Of a stretch of 64,000 nt of DNA, positions 36,011-47,201 are shown in pieces; position 1 is the stretch's first letter, and each line of letters starts with the position of its first letter. The stretch covers positions 10,611,962-10,675,961 of the forward strand of contig NC_067208.1 in the NCBI RefSeq assembly GCF_026262505.1, given 5' to 3'. The translations under genes were made by a program, and so were the position numbers. Source of the stretch: Trichomonas vaginalis G3 (taxonomy: Eukaryota; Parabasalia; Trichomonadida; Trichomonadidae). Below the pieces are notes generated by a model. The model made no database searches, was not told the origin of the DNA, and was given only the letters and a program-made list of their open reading frames with translations.

Positions 36011-37055
36011 TAGTGGGGCTTCCAGGCACTTCGTGCCTTCTAGCCCCGAAGATGTTTAGTATAAATGAAGTTTTTATTCGGAAAATTGTTAGTCTTCTTG
36101 GTCGAAAACATTATATAATGTTTCACTTTTCACAAATTATATATGTTTTCATGTTTTGTCAAGACTTCTTCGTAAATGTTTTGTCAAGACTTCTTCGTAA
36201 ATGTTTTGTCAAGACTTCTTCGTAAATGTTTTGTCAAGACTTCTTCGTAAATGTTTTGTCAAGACTTCTTCGTAAATGTTTTGTCAAGACTTCTTCGTAA
36301 ATGTTTTGTCAAGACTTCTTCGTAAATGTTTTGTCAAGACTTCTTCGTAAATGTTTTGTCAAGACTTCTTCGTAAATGTTTTGTCAAGACTTCTTCGTAA
36401 AATCAGACAAAAATAATGTTTAGGTGAAGAGGTGAGATTTCACCTGTTTTTTCACCTCATTTCTCACCTCTTGAATTTTCATGAAATTTACACCAAAAAT
36501 ATATTTTAGGTGAAGAGGTGAGATTTCACCTGTTTTTTCACCTAATTTTTCACCTCTTGAATTTTCATGAAATTTACACCAAAAATATATTTTAGGTGAA
36601 GAGGTGAGATTTCACCTGTTTTTTCACCTAATTTTTCACCTCTTGAATTTTCATGAAATTTACACCAAAAATATACTACTAGGGTCATTTACGAAGAAAT
36701 CTCAACAAAGTCTTTACGAAGAAATCTCAACAAAACATAGACAAGAAAGTTCATGAGAAATTAGATGAAGAAATCTCAACAAAGTCTTTACGAAGAAATC
36801 TCAACAAAACATAGACAAGAAAGTTCATGAGAAATTAGATGAAGAAGTCTTAACAAAGTCTTTACGAAGAAATTCATGAAAATTCAAGAGGTGAGAAATG
36901 AGGTGAAAAAAGAGGTGAAATCTCACCTCTTCACCTAAAATATATTTTTGGGTCATTTACGAAGAAATCTCAACAAAGTCTTTACGAAGAAGTCTTGACA
37001 AAGTCTTTACGAAGAAGTCTTAACAAAGTCTTTACGAAGAAGTCACAATAAACAT
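36009..37055. repeat. Left terminal inverted repeat of B
   Basis: Hairpin at 36015-36047, then about ten units of a 24-bp satellite (ATGTTTTGTCAAGACTTCTT, 36153-36402), three B-type palindromic repeats (36411-36485, 36496-36570, 36581-36654), and units with CATAGACAAGAAAGTTCATG that match KilA-N coding sequence. The partner is 59700-60775. Confidence 0.85.
36411..36654 (+). repeat. Dispersed palindromic repeats, B type (three in tandem)
   Basis: Each has TTTAGGTGAAGA, the palindrome GGTGAGATTTCACC, then TTCACCT and TCACCTC half-sites and a GAATTTTCATGAA tail, as in A but with GTGA/TCAC in place of GTTAGA/TCTAAC. Other B-type copies: 36871-36950 (-), 48885-48951, 49067-49130, 50112-50178 (-), 59717-59770, 59890-59970 and three between 60107 and 60352 (-). 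Confidence 0.8.
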
Positions 37056-37087
37056 CTGTCAAAAACCGCTTTTTAACTTCACTTAAA

Positions 37088-40000
37088 ATGCCACGTAAGC
37101 TACGTAAGAATATACGTAAGAGGAAGAGAGCATTGAAACATCCAATAGTAAAACTGACACCACAACAACAGTTGCAACAACAAATGATGAATGACCCCAC
37201 TATGTTGCAACAAATGTCAAGCAATCCTATGCTTTTAAACCGAGTTCTTGGTGCACAGAGTGGAGGTTTAAGAGCGGCACTTTTAGCGAAAATGGCAGGC
37301 TATGGTGGAGCTGCAGACGGAACAGCATATAACCCTCAAAGTCAAATGAATTTGAGTTCACTCAAAAATCAAATAGCAGATGTCAAAAAGTCAAACATAG
37401 ACATACAGAAGCAAATAAGTGAAAACGAAAAGAAACTAGAATATGACAGACACACAAAGAAACTCAATGAGTTAAACGTAGAGAAAAAGAAGAAGAAGAA
37501 CAACTGAAAGAACTAAGTACAGAGGAATATGCGAAAAAAGTGTCAGAAAAAGCAGCAGAAGTAGCAAAAATGGAACAAGATGTCATAAATTTGAAAAACC
37601 ATACTACTCAATATAAAATACTGAAAGATGAAGAGATAAAACAAAAAGCCCTGAAGACATATATGGATAGCGATGAGTATAAAAAGGAAGTTGAAGCAAA
37701 TGTAAAGGCAGAAAAACTTTTACAGTTGCAAAACCAAACCGTACAGTATGAAAACTTAGCACAAGAAAGTAAAATAACGACGCGGCTATGCAAAAGGCAA
37801 TGAAAAGCGCAGAATATATAAAAGCCAACAATGACTGGTTAGATGCCCAAGCCAACGCTAAAGCAGCCCAACTCATAGGGTCAATAAGGACAAAAATACA
37901 AGCGGATGAAGATAGTTCAAATGAAGCTTTAACAAATGCTGACTTTAAGAACGCTTTCGAAGCTCTTCATAGTAAGGTGAAACAAGTGAACGACTTCTCA
38001 TCTGGAAAGAAACTGAAGTCTGAAGGTTTCGACAAAGAGTTAAAAGAAGTAGCACAAAATATGACGAAAATAACAGATGCAGCAACGAGACAGGCAGTTC
38101 AAAGTGCCTATGACGCCGTTAGAGCAACTGTTGTGGAAAGTCAAGAAAAAGAGTTACAACAGACCAAAACAGACCTAGTAAATGCTTTCTTAAAAACGAA
38201 AAGTCAGGTAGGACACTATGCTGCAGATGGAACATATGTGCCAGCTGGTGGAACTTATATACCACCAAACCCTCCAAGAGAAGCACCTGCACCAGGACTA
38301 CCTAAAACATTTACATCGTCACATGGACACAGACACAGGCATGCACAACAACCAGCACAACAACCACCTCCACAACCAGCACAACAACCAACACAACAAC
38401 CAGCACAGCAACCAACAGTTCAAAACCCTGCACAACAACAACCACAAACAGAGCAAGGACATAAAAGAAGTAGAGAACAAGGAAACCAAGAATTCTTAAA
38501 AATGCTTAAAGAAGAGTGTGGTTTCCCAGATACTGTTGACTTTAGTGACAGATATAAAGAAGCTATTGGAAAGTTCAAGGATGGAAATACTGACCCGAAC
38601 CTATTTAGCTTTATGGCTCAGCACCAAAACGGATATAATCTCAAACCTGGAAAATACAAGCTCGCTAAGGGATATGATTTAATAGCATATCATCCAAATG
38701 ACATGGATGAATTTACTCCGAGATATTTGATGTCAGAGCTAAATGACAATTCAACTTTCGTCATGAAACGCGTAAAAAATAGAGACGGAACGAAAGAACA
38801 AAAGCTTATGAATGCGGATGACGTAGATAGGGAAATTGTTGAAAACGGTCTCGGAATATATGAAATGCCAGCAGATGAGGTACAAGAAACTCCACAGGAA
38901 GAAGTTCAGATACAACCAGACATGGAAGAAATAGTTCAGCAACAACAGCTAGAAGAGCCTGAAGGAAACGAACAAGTCCTTCCTTTGGAAACTAACTTCA
39001 CAGAACTAGATGAAGATTTGGAACAGCCGAAAAATCTTGACCCTCAACAAGAGTATGCGGAGAATATGGAATCTTTCCAAGAGTCTAAAAAAAATTCGGC
39101 TGACATAGTAGAAGAATATCGAAAAATGTTTGCCGACATACAAAAGACTCCAGCACCAGATGAAAATATTCAGCATAGAATGGAAGTACTGAAAGAAAAT
39201 GTACACAAATACAACAACCCTTTTTACTTACGAGCATTTAACGTTCAATCTTCGGATGAACTCGGTGAAAATAAAAGGTTAAATTTCAAGAAAACATATA
39301 GAAATGAAACATTGTTTAAAGTTCATTCAGAACCTAACCAAGATGGAAACAAACCTACTTTTGTTTCTGCAGACGATGGAACTACAATGAGATGGGGTCA
39401 TAAAGCTAATCCAGATAGGTGGTTCATAAACTTACAACCACAATTCCAAGAAGTTGTAGACGCAATGGAAGTCAATGGTGAACCAGATATAGCTGGTATT
39501 TTCAGCGCGGCTTTAATGCCATTGAAAGATATGAAACATGCAGATATTTTGGACCAGTATGAAATGAACATGGCTGATGGAAATATAACACCTGACGTTC
39601 TAGAACATTTATCTCAAAGAACTACACAGAACCATAAAGATGGTATATTTGGTGAAGAGTTTAGAAAGAAAGTTAGGGAGATAGAAGGAAGAGAACCTAT
39701 TGTACATGACCTTGCAAACGAAAGTTTACAAAATGTCATAAAAACTTACTTTGCAGACAATGAACTGAGAAGGGATGAATATTTAAGAAAACTCAAATGG
39801 ACAGTACCAAATGAAATGTTAGTATTGAAAAACATGTTCCTTGACAAAATAAAACCAACTACAGAAATAAACGACGCAAGACTGAAAGATTGGGTAAAAG
39901 CTTTCCCATTCACAAAGGATATTGTTGGTAACATGGAAAGAAAACCAGAATGGCTACAAAAACATATATTTGGAAACGAGCTTATTCCATATGGACAAGC

Positions 40001-40286
40001 TCTGTTTGAAGAGCTTGAACCAGAAACTCAGGAAAGAGTCATGCAAACAATACGCAAAGACTCAAATACAGACTATGACAAACTCTTTCTAGGATATAGG
40101 TTACCTGAGATGGGCGACCAGAGCCAAAAGGCAAAAAGGACATGGGAAATTTGCAACATACTAGATGAACATAATGCAAAGATGCAACAACTTCAAGCAG
40201 AGGGCAATGAAGGAAAAAGAAGAGTTAAAAACTCAGTCAGGAAGAAAGTAAAGCTTGGTCCACGTGGGTTCTATTATGACATATAA
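37088..40286 (+). pseudogene. Large coiled-coil, Pro/Gln-rich structural protein gene, B copy, broken
   Basis: Mirror of 28314-31637 in A: basic start, coiled coils, Pro/Gln block and the C-terminal end KLGPRGFYYDI. Its 3' two-thirds are one long open frame of 832 codons, showing that the two parts seen in A belong to one gene. About two breaks near the 5' part. The Pro/Gln block is shorter than in A. Confidence 0.6.
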
Positions 40287-40318
40287 ATCCAACTATTCTA
40301 TATTTTTACTCATATGAA

Positions 40319-41927
40319 ATGTACGCCGCTCAGAATATAACGCCAACAGTTTTGGATGCTATGAATGGAAATGTTTCCGAATGGTATAACGAATGCGACA
40401 ATGCCATTAGAAGGTCAGAAATAGTTCCTGGAACTTACGAATATACAACTGCTGTTTCTTATGGAAACGTAGGTGAGTTTGGAGAAGGTTCTTCAACAAC
40501 AGTAGATATTGCTTGCGACAGGTTTCATATAATTTCTATTGACAACTCTTTCTTATACGTGGAACAAGACATTGAAATAAAACCTTCTGCCAAGTTGTCT
40601 GACAAGAAAGGTTGCAATGGTATTTTCTATGTCGGATACCAATATGCTCCAGAAGTTTTCATGGGATATAAGATATATTCTAACTCTGACTTAGTTCAAA
40701 CAGTAACATGGGCAAACTATGAATGGTTCGCTTTAAGAAACTCAGTACAACCACAAGCTAGAGAACAAACAGACCAGTATGCAACTATTGAGAAAATAAG
40801 AAGACTTGACCCTAACGTTCCAGGAGTTTATGTTAACCTTTCTGGTTCAGATGGAAATGCTGTCACTAAAGTAAAACTGAAACTTAGAGTTCCTTTGTCA
40901 TCTTTCCTCATCTTCAGGTTTTTAAGATACTTGCCAAACTGGGCAGGAAAAATTTCTATTGAACTTACTCCAAGCAAAAATAACTTAGTCATTGCACCAA
41001 CGCAAGACCCATTCACTCTTACAGACGTAAAGGGAGCAAATCAAACGTCATTCGCCGAATTTTGCAAAGACAAAGTTGACTTAGACTTTGGTTTCTCAAA
41101 CCTCAACACTGAAGTAAGGTATTATTTCAATGCTGCTGGAACTGCTTGGGACCCAGTTAGGTTTACATGCGAACAGTTTGAATGCAAGAGAATAGAAAGC
41201 AGACTTGCAGTCTATATGTTGGACCCAGATATTTCAAATGCTTTAGCTGCCAAATATATTGCAGTTCCACTTATGTTCCCTATACACCAAATATCTGTCA
41301 AAGACTTTGCAGGTGAAGTTGGAAACCAAAATCCAGGAACCGCAGGTGCAAGAACAGATATTGCTTTAACAACTGCAATGAAACACGCAGATACTATGTT
41401 TGTACTGTTCAGACGAACTATAAATGACTATTCTTGTTTCTACAACCCTGGTATTAAATATCATATAAACATAGATGGCAAATATTATCAAGAGAAGAAT
41501 ATTCTACAGTTGAGGATATGAGGTCATACAACTTGACATTAGATGCTATGAACTTTAACAACAACTTCACAACAACCATTAACCCTGAAATGCAAAGTTC
41601 TATTATGCCATATGTGAAAGTATGGACTCATACAGGAGGTCAAAAAACTCAATATACAAATGGAGACCGTTCAAACTTTGGCTTGGCATTCCATTTGCTG
41701 ACTCAGAAGACTTTATGGGTGGTATTTCAACTGTTGGTACTGTACAAATACAATATACTGGTGACAGAGACGGTCCATATGAACTGAGAGCAAAGAAGTT
41801 TACAAAACCAATAGCACTTTTCACGGAAGATGCTCTTTTGAAGATTCGTTCGATGAAACCTGCTGGGGCTCCTCAGATTGGCATAACGACAGCTTCCATC
41901 GAGCAGATTTTGGCAGCAGGTCAGTAA
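40319..41927 (+). pseudogene. Major capsid protein, B copy, broken
   Basis: Starts MYAAQNITPTVLDAMNGNVS as in A, and most of the protein is open. Differences from A cluster around residues 175-180 and 240-250 and 345-350, probably surface loops. About two breaks near the 3' end. The 3' end overlaps the opposite gene at 41821-42240. Confidence 0.75.
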
Positions 41928-42240
41928 GTTGTTCTTGAACTGACTTCTCTCCGTCAAATATTGACAGTACGCCAGTTTTGACATAAAATTGTATTATAAA
42001 CTTTCCTTTAGAAATATCTGTAAGTTTTGTTGTTATATTTTTGTCTGCTTCAAGAACTTTCACCATTTCAGTTATACCAACTTTCTTTGCTTTATGAAAA
42101 TATTTTGGTTCAGCAAATATTGCTATTCTATAACATTTACCATTGTTTGTATAAAGAACTATTCTGTCAATGTATTTGTATTGTTTGTGTGTGTAAACTT
42201 TGTTCTGCTTCAATTCGAAGAGATACTCGAATACGTCCAT
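41821..42240 (-). CDS. Unknown protein (139 aa), B copy
   Basis: Same length and start (MDVFEYLFELKQNKVYTHKQ) as A's 26364-26783, with very few substitutions. It again ends antisense to the capsid gene. Looks whole. Its conservation in an otherwise decayed element suggests either recent activity or constraint from the overlap. Confidence 0.6.
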   Translation of the reverse strand: MDVFEYLFELKQNKVYTHKQYKYIDRIVLYTNNGKCYRIAIFAEPKYFHKAKKVGITEMVKVLEADKNITTKLTDISKGKFIIQFYVKTGVLSIFDGEKSVQEQLTDLLPKSARWKLSLCQSEEPQQVSSNESSKEHLP

Positions 42241-42258
42241 CTTTTTATTCTAAGTAAA

Positions 42259-42841
42259 ATGTCATTTCCGAAAAATAGAAGCGTGAGTGTTTCAAAAGGT
42301 TTAATGGCGGTGGCAGATGTGAAGTTAAATTCACCAACTCAAACAAACAGTCAAAGTGTTGTTGTCAATGTCAAAGACAGAGATGTTGAAGTGGGGAAAC
42401 CATACGAAGACGAAGATGGTATAACAATAGTTCCTGTAAAAGAACAACCAACATACCCTGAAGTTAGCAGAGACTTAAGTTCTGTTGCAGATATTCGAAA
42501 CGACTACCAACAACTTAAAGACAAACTTAAAACTCAGGAGAAGATTTGTCAAGCTTTGGGTATAATGTTAAACTTGGTCGAACACAACCCTGTAAAAGTG
42601 AACTCATATGTCATTGCACCTCATGAAGTTTTGAAAGAACTATTGAAACTTTTGACAGAGGCAGACGATATAAACATCAAAGAAATAGAACCCGACGTTA
42701 GTTGCTGTGGTGTTTCATATAATGTCATTGACAAGATATACGTTATGAAAGGGGGTGAAACGTTGAACTTAAAATATAGTTTCCCAGACGTTATAAAAAT
42801 ATTTGACGACCACAAACATTTCATTAAAGTTTATTTGCTAA
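42259..42841 (+). pseudogene. Unknown virion-cluster protein, B copy
   Basis: Begins MSFPKNRSVSVSKGLMAVAD and is nearly identical to A's 25764-26345 up to its last residues. About one break near the end. Lies between the capsid and minor capsid genes as in A. Confidence 0.6.
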
Positions 42842-42845
42842 GTAA

Positions 42846-43644
42846 ATGGCAGAAGACATAATGGTTTATACTATTACGACTAAAAACCCTGAGTCATATA
42901 ATTCTATAACAACAAACTTACAAAGTCCTCAAGGACGATATTGTAAACTAACCTTAAACACAATGACGACTAAAGCCTGTTTTGCTCTTTTGACACCAGA
43001 AGACTTTATTGTTGTGAATGGTAAAAAATACTCCTTTGAAGATACTTACTCAGATATACCACCAACAGGTTTTGTTGACTTATTTAATACTTTAAGTACG
43101 GGTGTAACATGTGCTGCAACTAGAGCAGGTTTCATTATGTTTTGGATGTCCGACTGAGTTTACTATAAACGATATGAGCTATAATACAAAACTTATTTCT
43201 GGTTTTTACTACCAACAGTTTCCTATAACAGGAAAAGGTGTAATACAAGGAATGTCTATTCCATTGACATTAAGCACACCAATCTTATATATTGTTTCAA
43301 ACTTAGGTTCAAAGTGTTATTCGAATGTCGACAGAAACTATTATGACCAAAAGATACTTATGCGTATAAACAATACTTTCTCTGCTGGTTTGCCTATTGT
43401 TCATTCGAATGCAGAATTTTCAACCTTAGTGAACTCAAACACTTTGGCAAGTATAACGTTGACATTAGTTGACGCAAACTTTGTTCCTGTAAAACTTTTA
43501 TGTCCTATGTATTTGTCAATGACGGCAGAAAGTTTCGAATTGGAAGATGCAACTGGTGAAAGTATTGTATTACAAGAACAACTTCAACAACAAATAGCTC
43601 AAGAACAACAAATGCAACAAATGGAACAACAAAGTCAAGAATAA
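42846..43644 (+). pseudogene. Minor capsid (penton-like) protein, B copy, broken
   Basis: Starts MAEDIMVYTITTKNPESYNS and ends in a shorter Gln-rich tail than A (EQQMQQMEQQSQE). About one break. Followed 30 bp later by the SF3 helicase with a TTTTTTTATTTTTATAAAA leader. Confidence 0.7.
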
Positions 43645-43674
43645 AAAAATAATATTTTTTTTATTTTTATAAAA

Positions 43675-44910
43675 ATGTACAGAATAGATGTTTCAGATTT
43701 TTATGACTTCCAAGCATTCAGAAATATGTGTCCATTTCGAGACTATAACAAAGCAGTCGAGAATTTGAAACGTTTAGTCATTTATGTCGACTCTGCCCCA
43801 GAATGTTATGTTATGAAAGAATGGGATGTAGTCTTTAACAAACCTAAAGCGACAATAGTTTCAGAACAAGAATGTAGACAGAAACTTAAGAAAATAAAAG
43901 TCGTACAAGTTGGTATGAAGATGTTAGATGCTTGGGATATCTTATTGTCAAAGTTAGAAGATTTTTCAGTTCGTGGTATAAAGTTCTATACACCATCTCC
44001 AAACTTCTATTCTATCTTCACTGGATATAAATATGAACAAGTAGAATGGAAAGAAAATGTTATAGAAGCTTGGTTAGACCATGTCAAAGAAATTATATGC
44101 AATGGAAACGAAAGAGTCTATGAGTATATCTTATGTTGGTTTGCAAACATCTTACAACATCCAAGTGCTAAAAATGAAACTGCTCTCATCATAATTGGAA
44201 AACAAGGAACAGGTAAGAACACTTTCTTTACAGATATCTTATGCAAACTGTTAGAGGGCTATTCGAACCCGAATATGACAAACTTAGAAAACATCTGCGG
44301 TAAATTTAACTCTTCAATAGAGAATATGAAACTTATAGTATGTAACGAACTTCAAAGTATAGATACAACAAAGGTTTTAAACTCAGATGCTTTGAAGAGT
44401 CTTATAACAGACAAAGTTGGAGTTGTTGAAAGAAAGTATAAAGACCAAAGAGTTTGTGAAAATGTTGCAAACTTCATTATGGTTTCAAACAATGTTGTTC
44501 CGATGAAGTTAGAAAGTTCTGACAGAAGATATGTAGTTGTCAGAACGTCAGATTCTCATATGCAAGATACAGAATATTTTGACGACTTAGCAGAAACTTT
44601 GACATCTGACTTTTACAACCACTTGTTCTCATATTTCATGACATTAGATATTTCTAAGTTCAATCCAAGACAAATTCCACATACAGAAGAGAGACAAACA
44701 TTGTTAGAAGCAAACAAGAGTGTATATGAACTGTTCATAGATGAAACTGACTTTGTGTCATTAGATGAAAGGTCATTGTACGATTCATATAAACAATATT
44801 GTCAAGAATATGGTTATATGGCAGCGTCTAAACGAACATTCTTGGCAAATGTCAAAAATCTTTTAGATGTTCAGAACGGCGTATATACAAAGAAAAATTT
44901 TTCTGAGTAA
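43675..44910 (+). CDS. Superfamily 3 helicase (411 aa), present in B only
   Basis: Looks whole. Walker A GKQGTGKNT (residues 175-183), Walker B-type LIVCNEL (about 220-226) and motif C NFIMVSNN (266-273) give the SF3 helicase order, and the C-terminal part (LYDSYKQYCQEYG) resembles the D5/primase-helicase tail. It would unwind DNA at the element's origin. No primase or PolB domain is seen beside it. The N-terminal 130 residues have no recognised motif. In A this gene is missing and the HNH cassette is in its place. Confidence 0.85.
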   Translation: MYRIDVSDFYDFQAFRNMCPFRDYNKAVENLKRLVIYVDSAPECYVMKEWDVVFNKPKATIVSEQECRQKLKKIKVVQVGMKMLDAWDILLSKLEDFSVRGIKFYTPSPNFYSIFTGYKYEQVEWKENVIEAWLDHVKEIICNGNERVYEYILCWFANILQHPSAKNETALIIIGKQGTGKNTFFTDILCKLLEGYSNPNMTNLENICGKFNSSIENMKLIVCNELQSIDTTKVLNSDALKSLITDKVGVVERKYKDQRVCENVANFIMVSNNVVPMKLESSDRRYVVVRTSDSHMQDTEYFDDLAETLTSDFYNHLFSYFMTLDISKFNPRQIPHTEERQTLLEANKSVYELFIDETDFVSLDERSLYDSYKQYCQEYGYMAASKRTFLANVKNLLDVQNGVYTKKNFSE

Positions 44911-44948
44911 ATTTTAAAAAAAATATATATTTTTATCCGATAGAAAAG

Positions 44949-45368
44949 ATGGCAAAATTCATCTCAGTAAATAAGTACATGACAGAAGTCAAAGATAAGT
45001 TAGCTCCATTCGCATATTTGAATGTTTACTTCTACAATTTTGAAAAGTCTACATTTGACAAAATTTGGAACATTGCACCAGTTAAGTTTGCTGTTGTTAG
45101 AAAAAGTGGTGCAACTTTTGAAGACTTAGACATAGAAGGTTTGTTAGCAGTCAAAGAAAATTTTGACAGAAAGTTCTCAAAACTCGAAGAAGGCAAAGCA
45201 TACAAACTTGTTATACCTTATGAACCAAAGAAAGCAGACGACTATGAATATTATGAGTCTAAGATAGTTGAAGTTCAAGGTAAATTGGGTAAAAAGATTT
45301 TAGAGTCTAAGCCAGTGTTTGCTCCTAAAGAGGAAGAGAACATTGACATTGACCCAGAAATGTTCTAA
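44949..45368 (+). CDS. Putative ssDNA-binding-like protein (139 aa)
   Basis: Looks whole. MAKFISVNKYMTEVKDKLAP is followed by a beta-rich core (APFAYLNVYFYNFEKSTF, VKFAVVRKSGATFEDLD, KAYKLVIPYEPKKADDYEYY) and an acidic C-terminal tail (EEENIDIDPEMF). The core-plus-acidic-tail layout and its position right after the helicase suggest a single-strand DNA-binding protein. This is inference; no OB-fold motif can be proved by eye. Confidence 0.55.
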   Translation: MAKFISVNKYMTEVKDKLAPFAYLNVYFYNFEKSTFDKIWNIAPVKFAVVRKSGATFEDLDIEGLLAVKENFDRKFSKLEEGKAYKLVIPYEPKKADDYEYYESKIVEVQGKLGKKILESKPVFAPKEEENIDIDPEMF

Positions 45369-45384
45369 AAATAAAATTTTATTT

Positions 45385-45842
45385 TTACATGTCAAATTTC
45401 TTTTTCTCTGGAACTGGTTCAGGTTCTTTTTTCTCTTCTTCTACTTTCTTTTCTTTCTTTTCTCTCTTCTTCTTCTTCTTCTCTGGTGGAGTTATGTCAA
45501 ATTTCTCAGAACCATATTTATGTAAAAGTTCTTTGTCCTTTAATAGCTCTTCTATTCTGTTTTCTATTTCATCTTCAAGAACAGCGCATGTGCCTTCTTT
45601 GCATTCTAAGAACTTTTGTTGGACTTCATCTTTCCAATCGGCGTCATCTCTGTCAACAAGTCTGTCATTGACAAATTTTAAGACTGCTCTGCTTAATGTT
45701 TTATGGTTCTTGTCATATTCCCAGAAACAGAACTTTAGAACAAATTCACCTTTCTTGTTTACACTATGTAAGATTTTATGGTCGACAGATGTTTTGCTGT
45801 CGAAAAGCTTTCTCGAATATAGATAGCGAAATCGCTAGACAT
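45385..45842 (-). pseudogene. Unknown protein with Lys/Glu/Pro tail, B copy, broken
   Basis: Counterpart of A's 23293-23745 on the minus strand, divergent from the packaging ATPase across 36 bp. About one break. The Lys/Glu tail is retained. Confidence 0.55.
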
Positions 45843-45878
45843 TTTCTAAAAGATAAAATTTTTAATTTTTCTAAAAAT

Positions 45879-46754
45879 ATGTTAGAAAAAAAGTTTGCTG
45901 ACATTGACAAGAAATTTGAGAATGTTTTAAACAAGAACAAGAGGAAGTTGGAAAATGCTCAGATAAAACCCATACATGACAAGTTCCTATTTGCTCAGAA
46001 TGGTATAACAGGTCTAATTGCACCGCCTGGGTCGGGTAAGACTTTCACTTATCTTAAAATGGCTGCACAACAACAAGAACTAGATGAGAAGAACCCATTC
46101 TATGAGTTAGTAGTCATTTGTAGTACTTCTGGTCAATTTGACCAAACCGTCAATTCGTTCAAAGATATTATAAAAAAGTCTAAGTTAGTATGTATAAAAG
46201 ACTCTGAGTTGTTAGATTGGATAAAGAAGTACCAAAGAAGAGTTTTGAAGTACAATGCTATAAATGAGTATGTCAATTCGAAGTTTAAAGACCCAAATGA
46301 GGAAATGCAGAGAATATTAGAGAAGAAACACTTCAGAAACAAACAGAAAGAGATAGAATACATTTCGAAGAAATTGCAATCTTACGATTGGAAGACTTAC
46401 CCTCATAGATGTCTTCTTATTTTAGATGACTTTGCTTCTCATCCTTTGTTAAAGAACAGAGAACAAGATATGTGTCGAATTCTTAAGAAGCTCAGACACT
46501 TTAACATCTCAGTTGTCATTTGTGTACAGACAGCAAAGAGTTTAAGTAAGGATGTTAAAAGAATACTTACTGATATCATACTTTTCCCTGGATTGTCCGA
46601 AGACGATTTCATGGAACTTATGAAAGAGTCCATGGCAGGTAAGTTTGACAGACATGAACTATGGGAGAAGTACAAAGTCATACAAGACCCTCATACTTCT
46701 TTCAGAATTCATATCTACGCAAACAAAGTTCAAATTGTAAAAAGTCAAGCGTAA
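45879..46754 (+). CDS. Genome-packaging ATPase, B copy (291 aa)
   Basis: Same start (MLEKKFADIDKKFENVL) and same length as A's copy, with Walker A APPGSGKT at 48-55 and Walker B LLILDDF at 179-185. Differences from A are few and mostly silent or conservative, so this is one of the best-kept genes. The upstream in-frame extension overlaps the opposite gene and is not taken as coding. Confidence 0.85.
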   Translation: MLEKKFADIDKKFENVLNKNKRKLENAQIKPIHDKFLFAQNGITGLIAPPGSGKTFTYLKMAAQQQELDEKNPFYELVVICSTSGQFDQTVNSFKDIIKKSKLVCIKDSELLDWIKKYQRRVLKYNAINEYVNSKFKDPNEEMQRILEKKHFRNKQKEIEYISKKLQSYDWKTYPHRCLLILDDFASHPLLKNREQDMCRILKKLRHFNISVVICVQTAKSLSKDVKRILTDIILFPGLSEDDFMELMKESMAGKFDRHELWEKYKVIQDPHTSFRIHIYANKVQIVKSQA

Positions 46755-47200
46755 AAATGTAAGTGTTTTAGTCTTAGTCTGTTGTGGTGCTGGGGCTGTC
46801 GGTTCTTCTGGCTTTGGAAGACATTCAGGAAGAGGAACGTCGGACATTCGTTTGTGTCCTGTCGGAAGGAAGGACTTTTCCTGTTGGAAGGAAAAACTTT
46901 TTCTGTCGGAAGGAAAAACTTTTTCTGTCGGAAGGAAAAACTTTTTCTGTCGGAAGGAAAAACTTTTTCTGAAGTTCGACCAAAAAGTTCTCAATTTCGA
47001 AAATTTGAATGGTTTACGGACGAACAACAGGAAATTTTTTTCCAGTTGTCGGGAAATTTTTTTCTTGTTGGAAGGAAGAACTTTTTCTGTCGGAAGGAAA
47101 AACTTTTTCTGTCGGAAGGAAGGACTCGGAATGCCAGAAGGATTTGACGAGGCAATTGCCTGAAAAATAAATGGTTCATTTACTCTTCCTCTTTGAAGTT
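46755..47200. repeat. Second tandem-repeat island, B version
   Basis: Tandem GTCGGAAGGAAAAACTTTTT units replace A's CCCGACAACTGGAAAAAA units, but both are built on alternating TCGGAAGG or CCGACA cores with A/T runs. The shared 20-bp motif lies at 46837-46856 (inverted). Non-coding. Confidence 0.75.
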
Positions 47201-47201
47201 G

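Noticed and set aside
36153-36402. Regular 24-bp repeats resembling a CRISPR array
   Set aside because: Units are contiguous without unique spacers, there are no cas genes, and the array lies in a Polinton-like terminal repeat.
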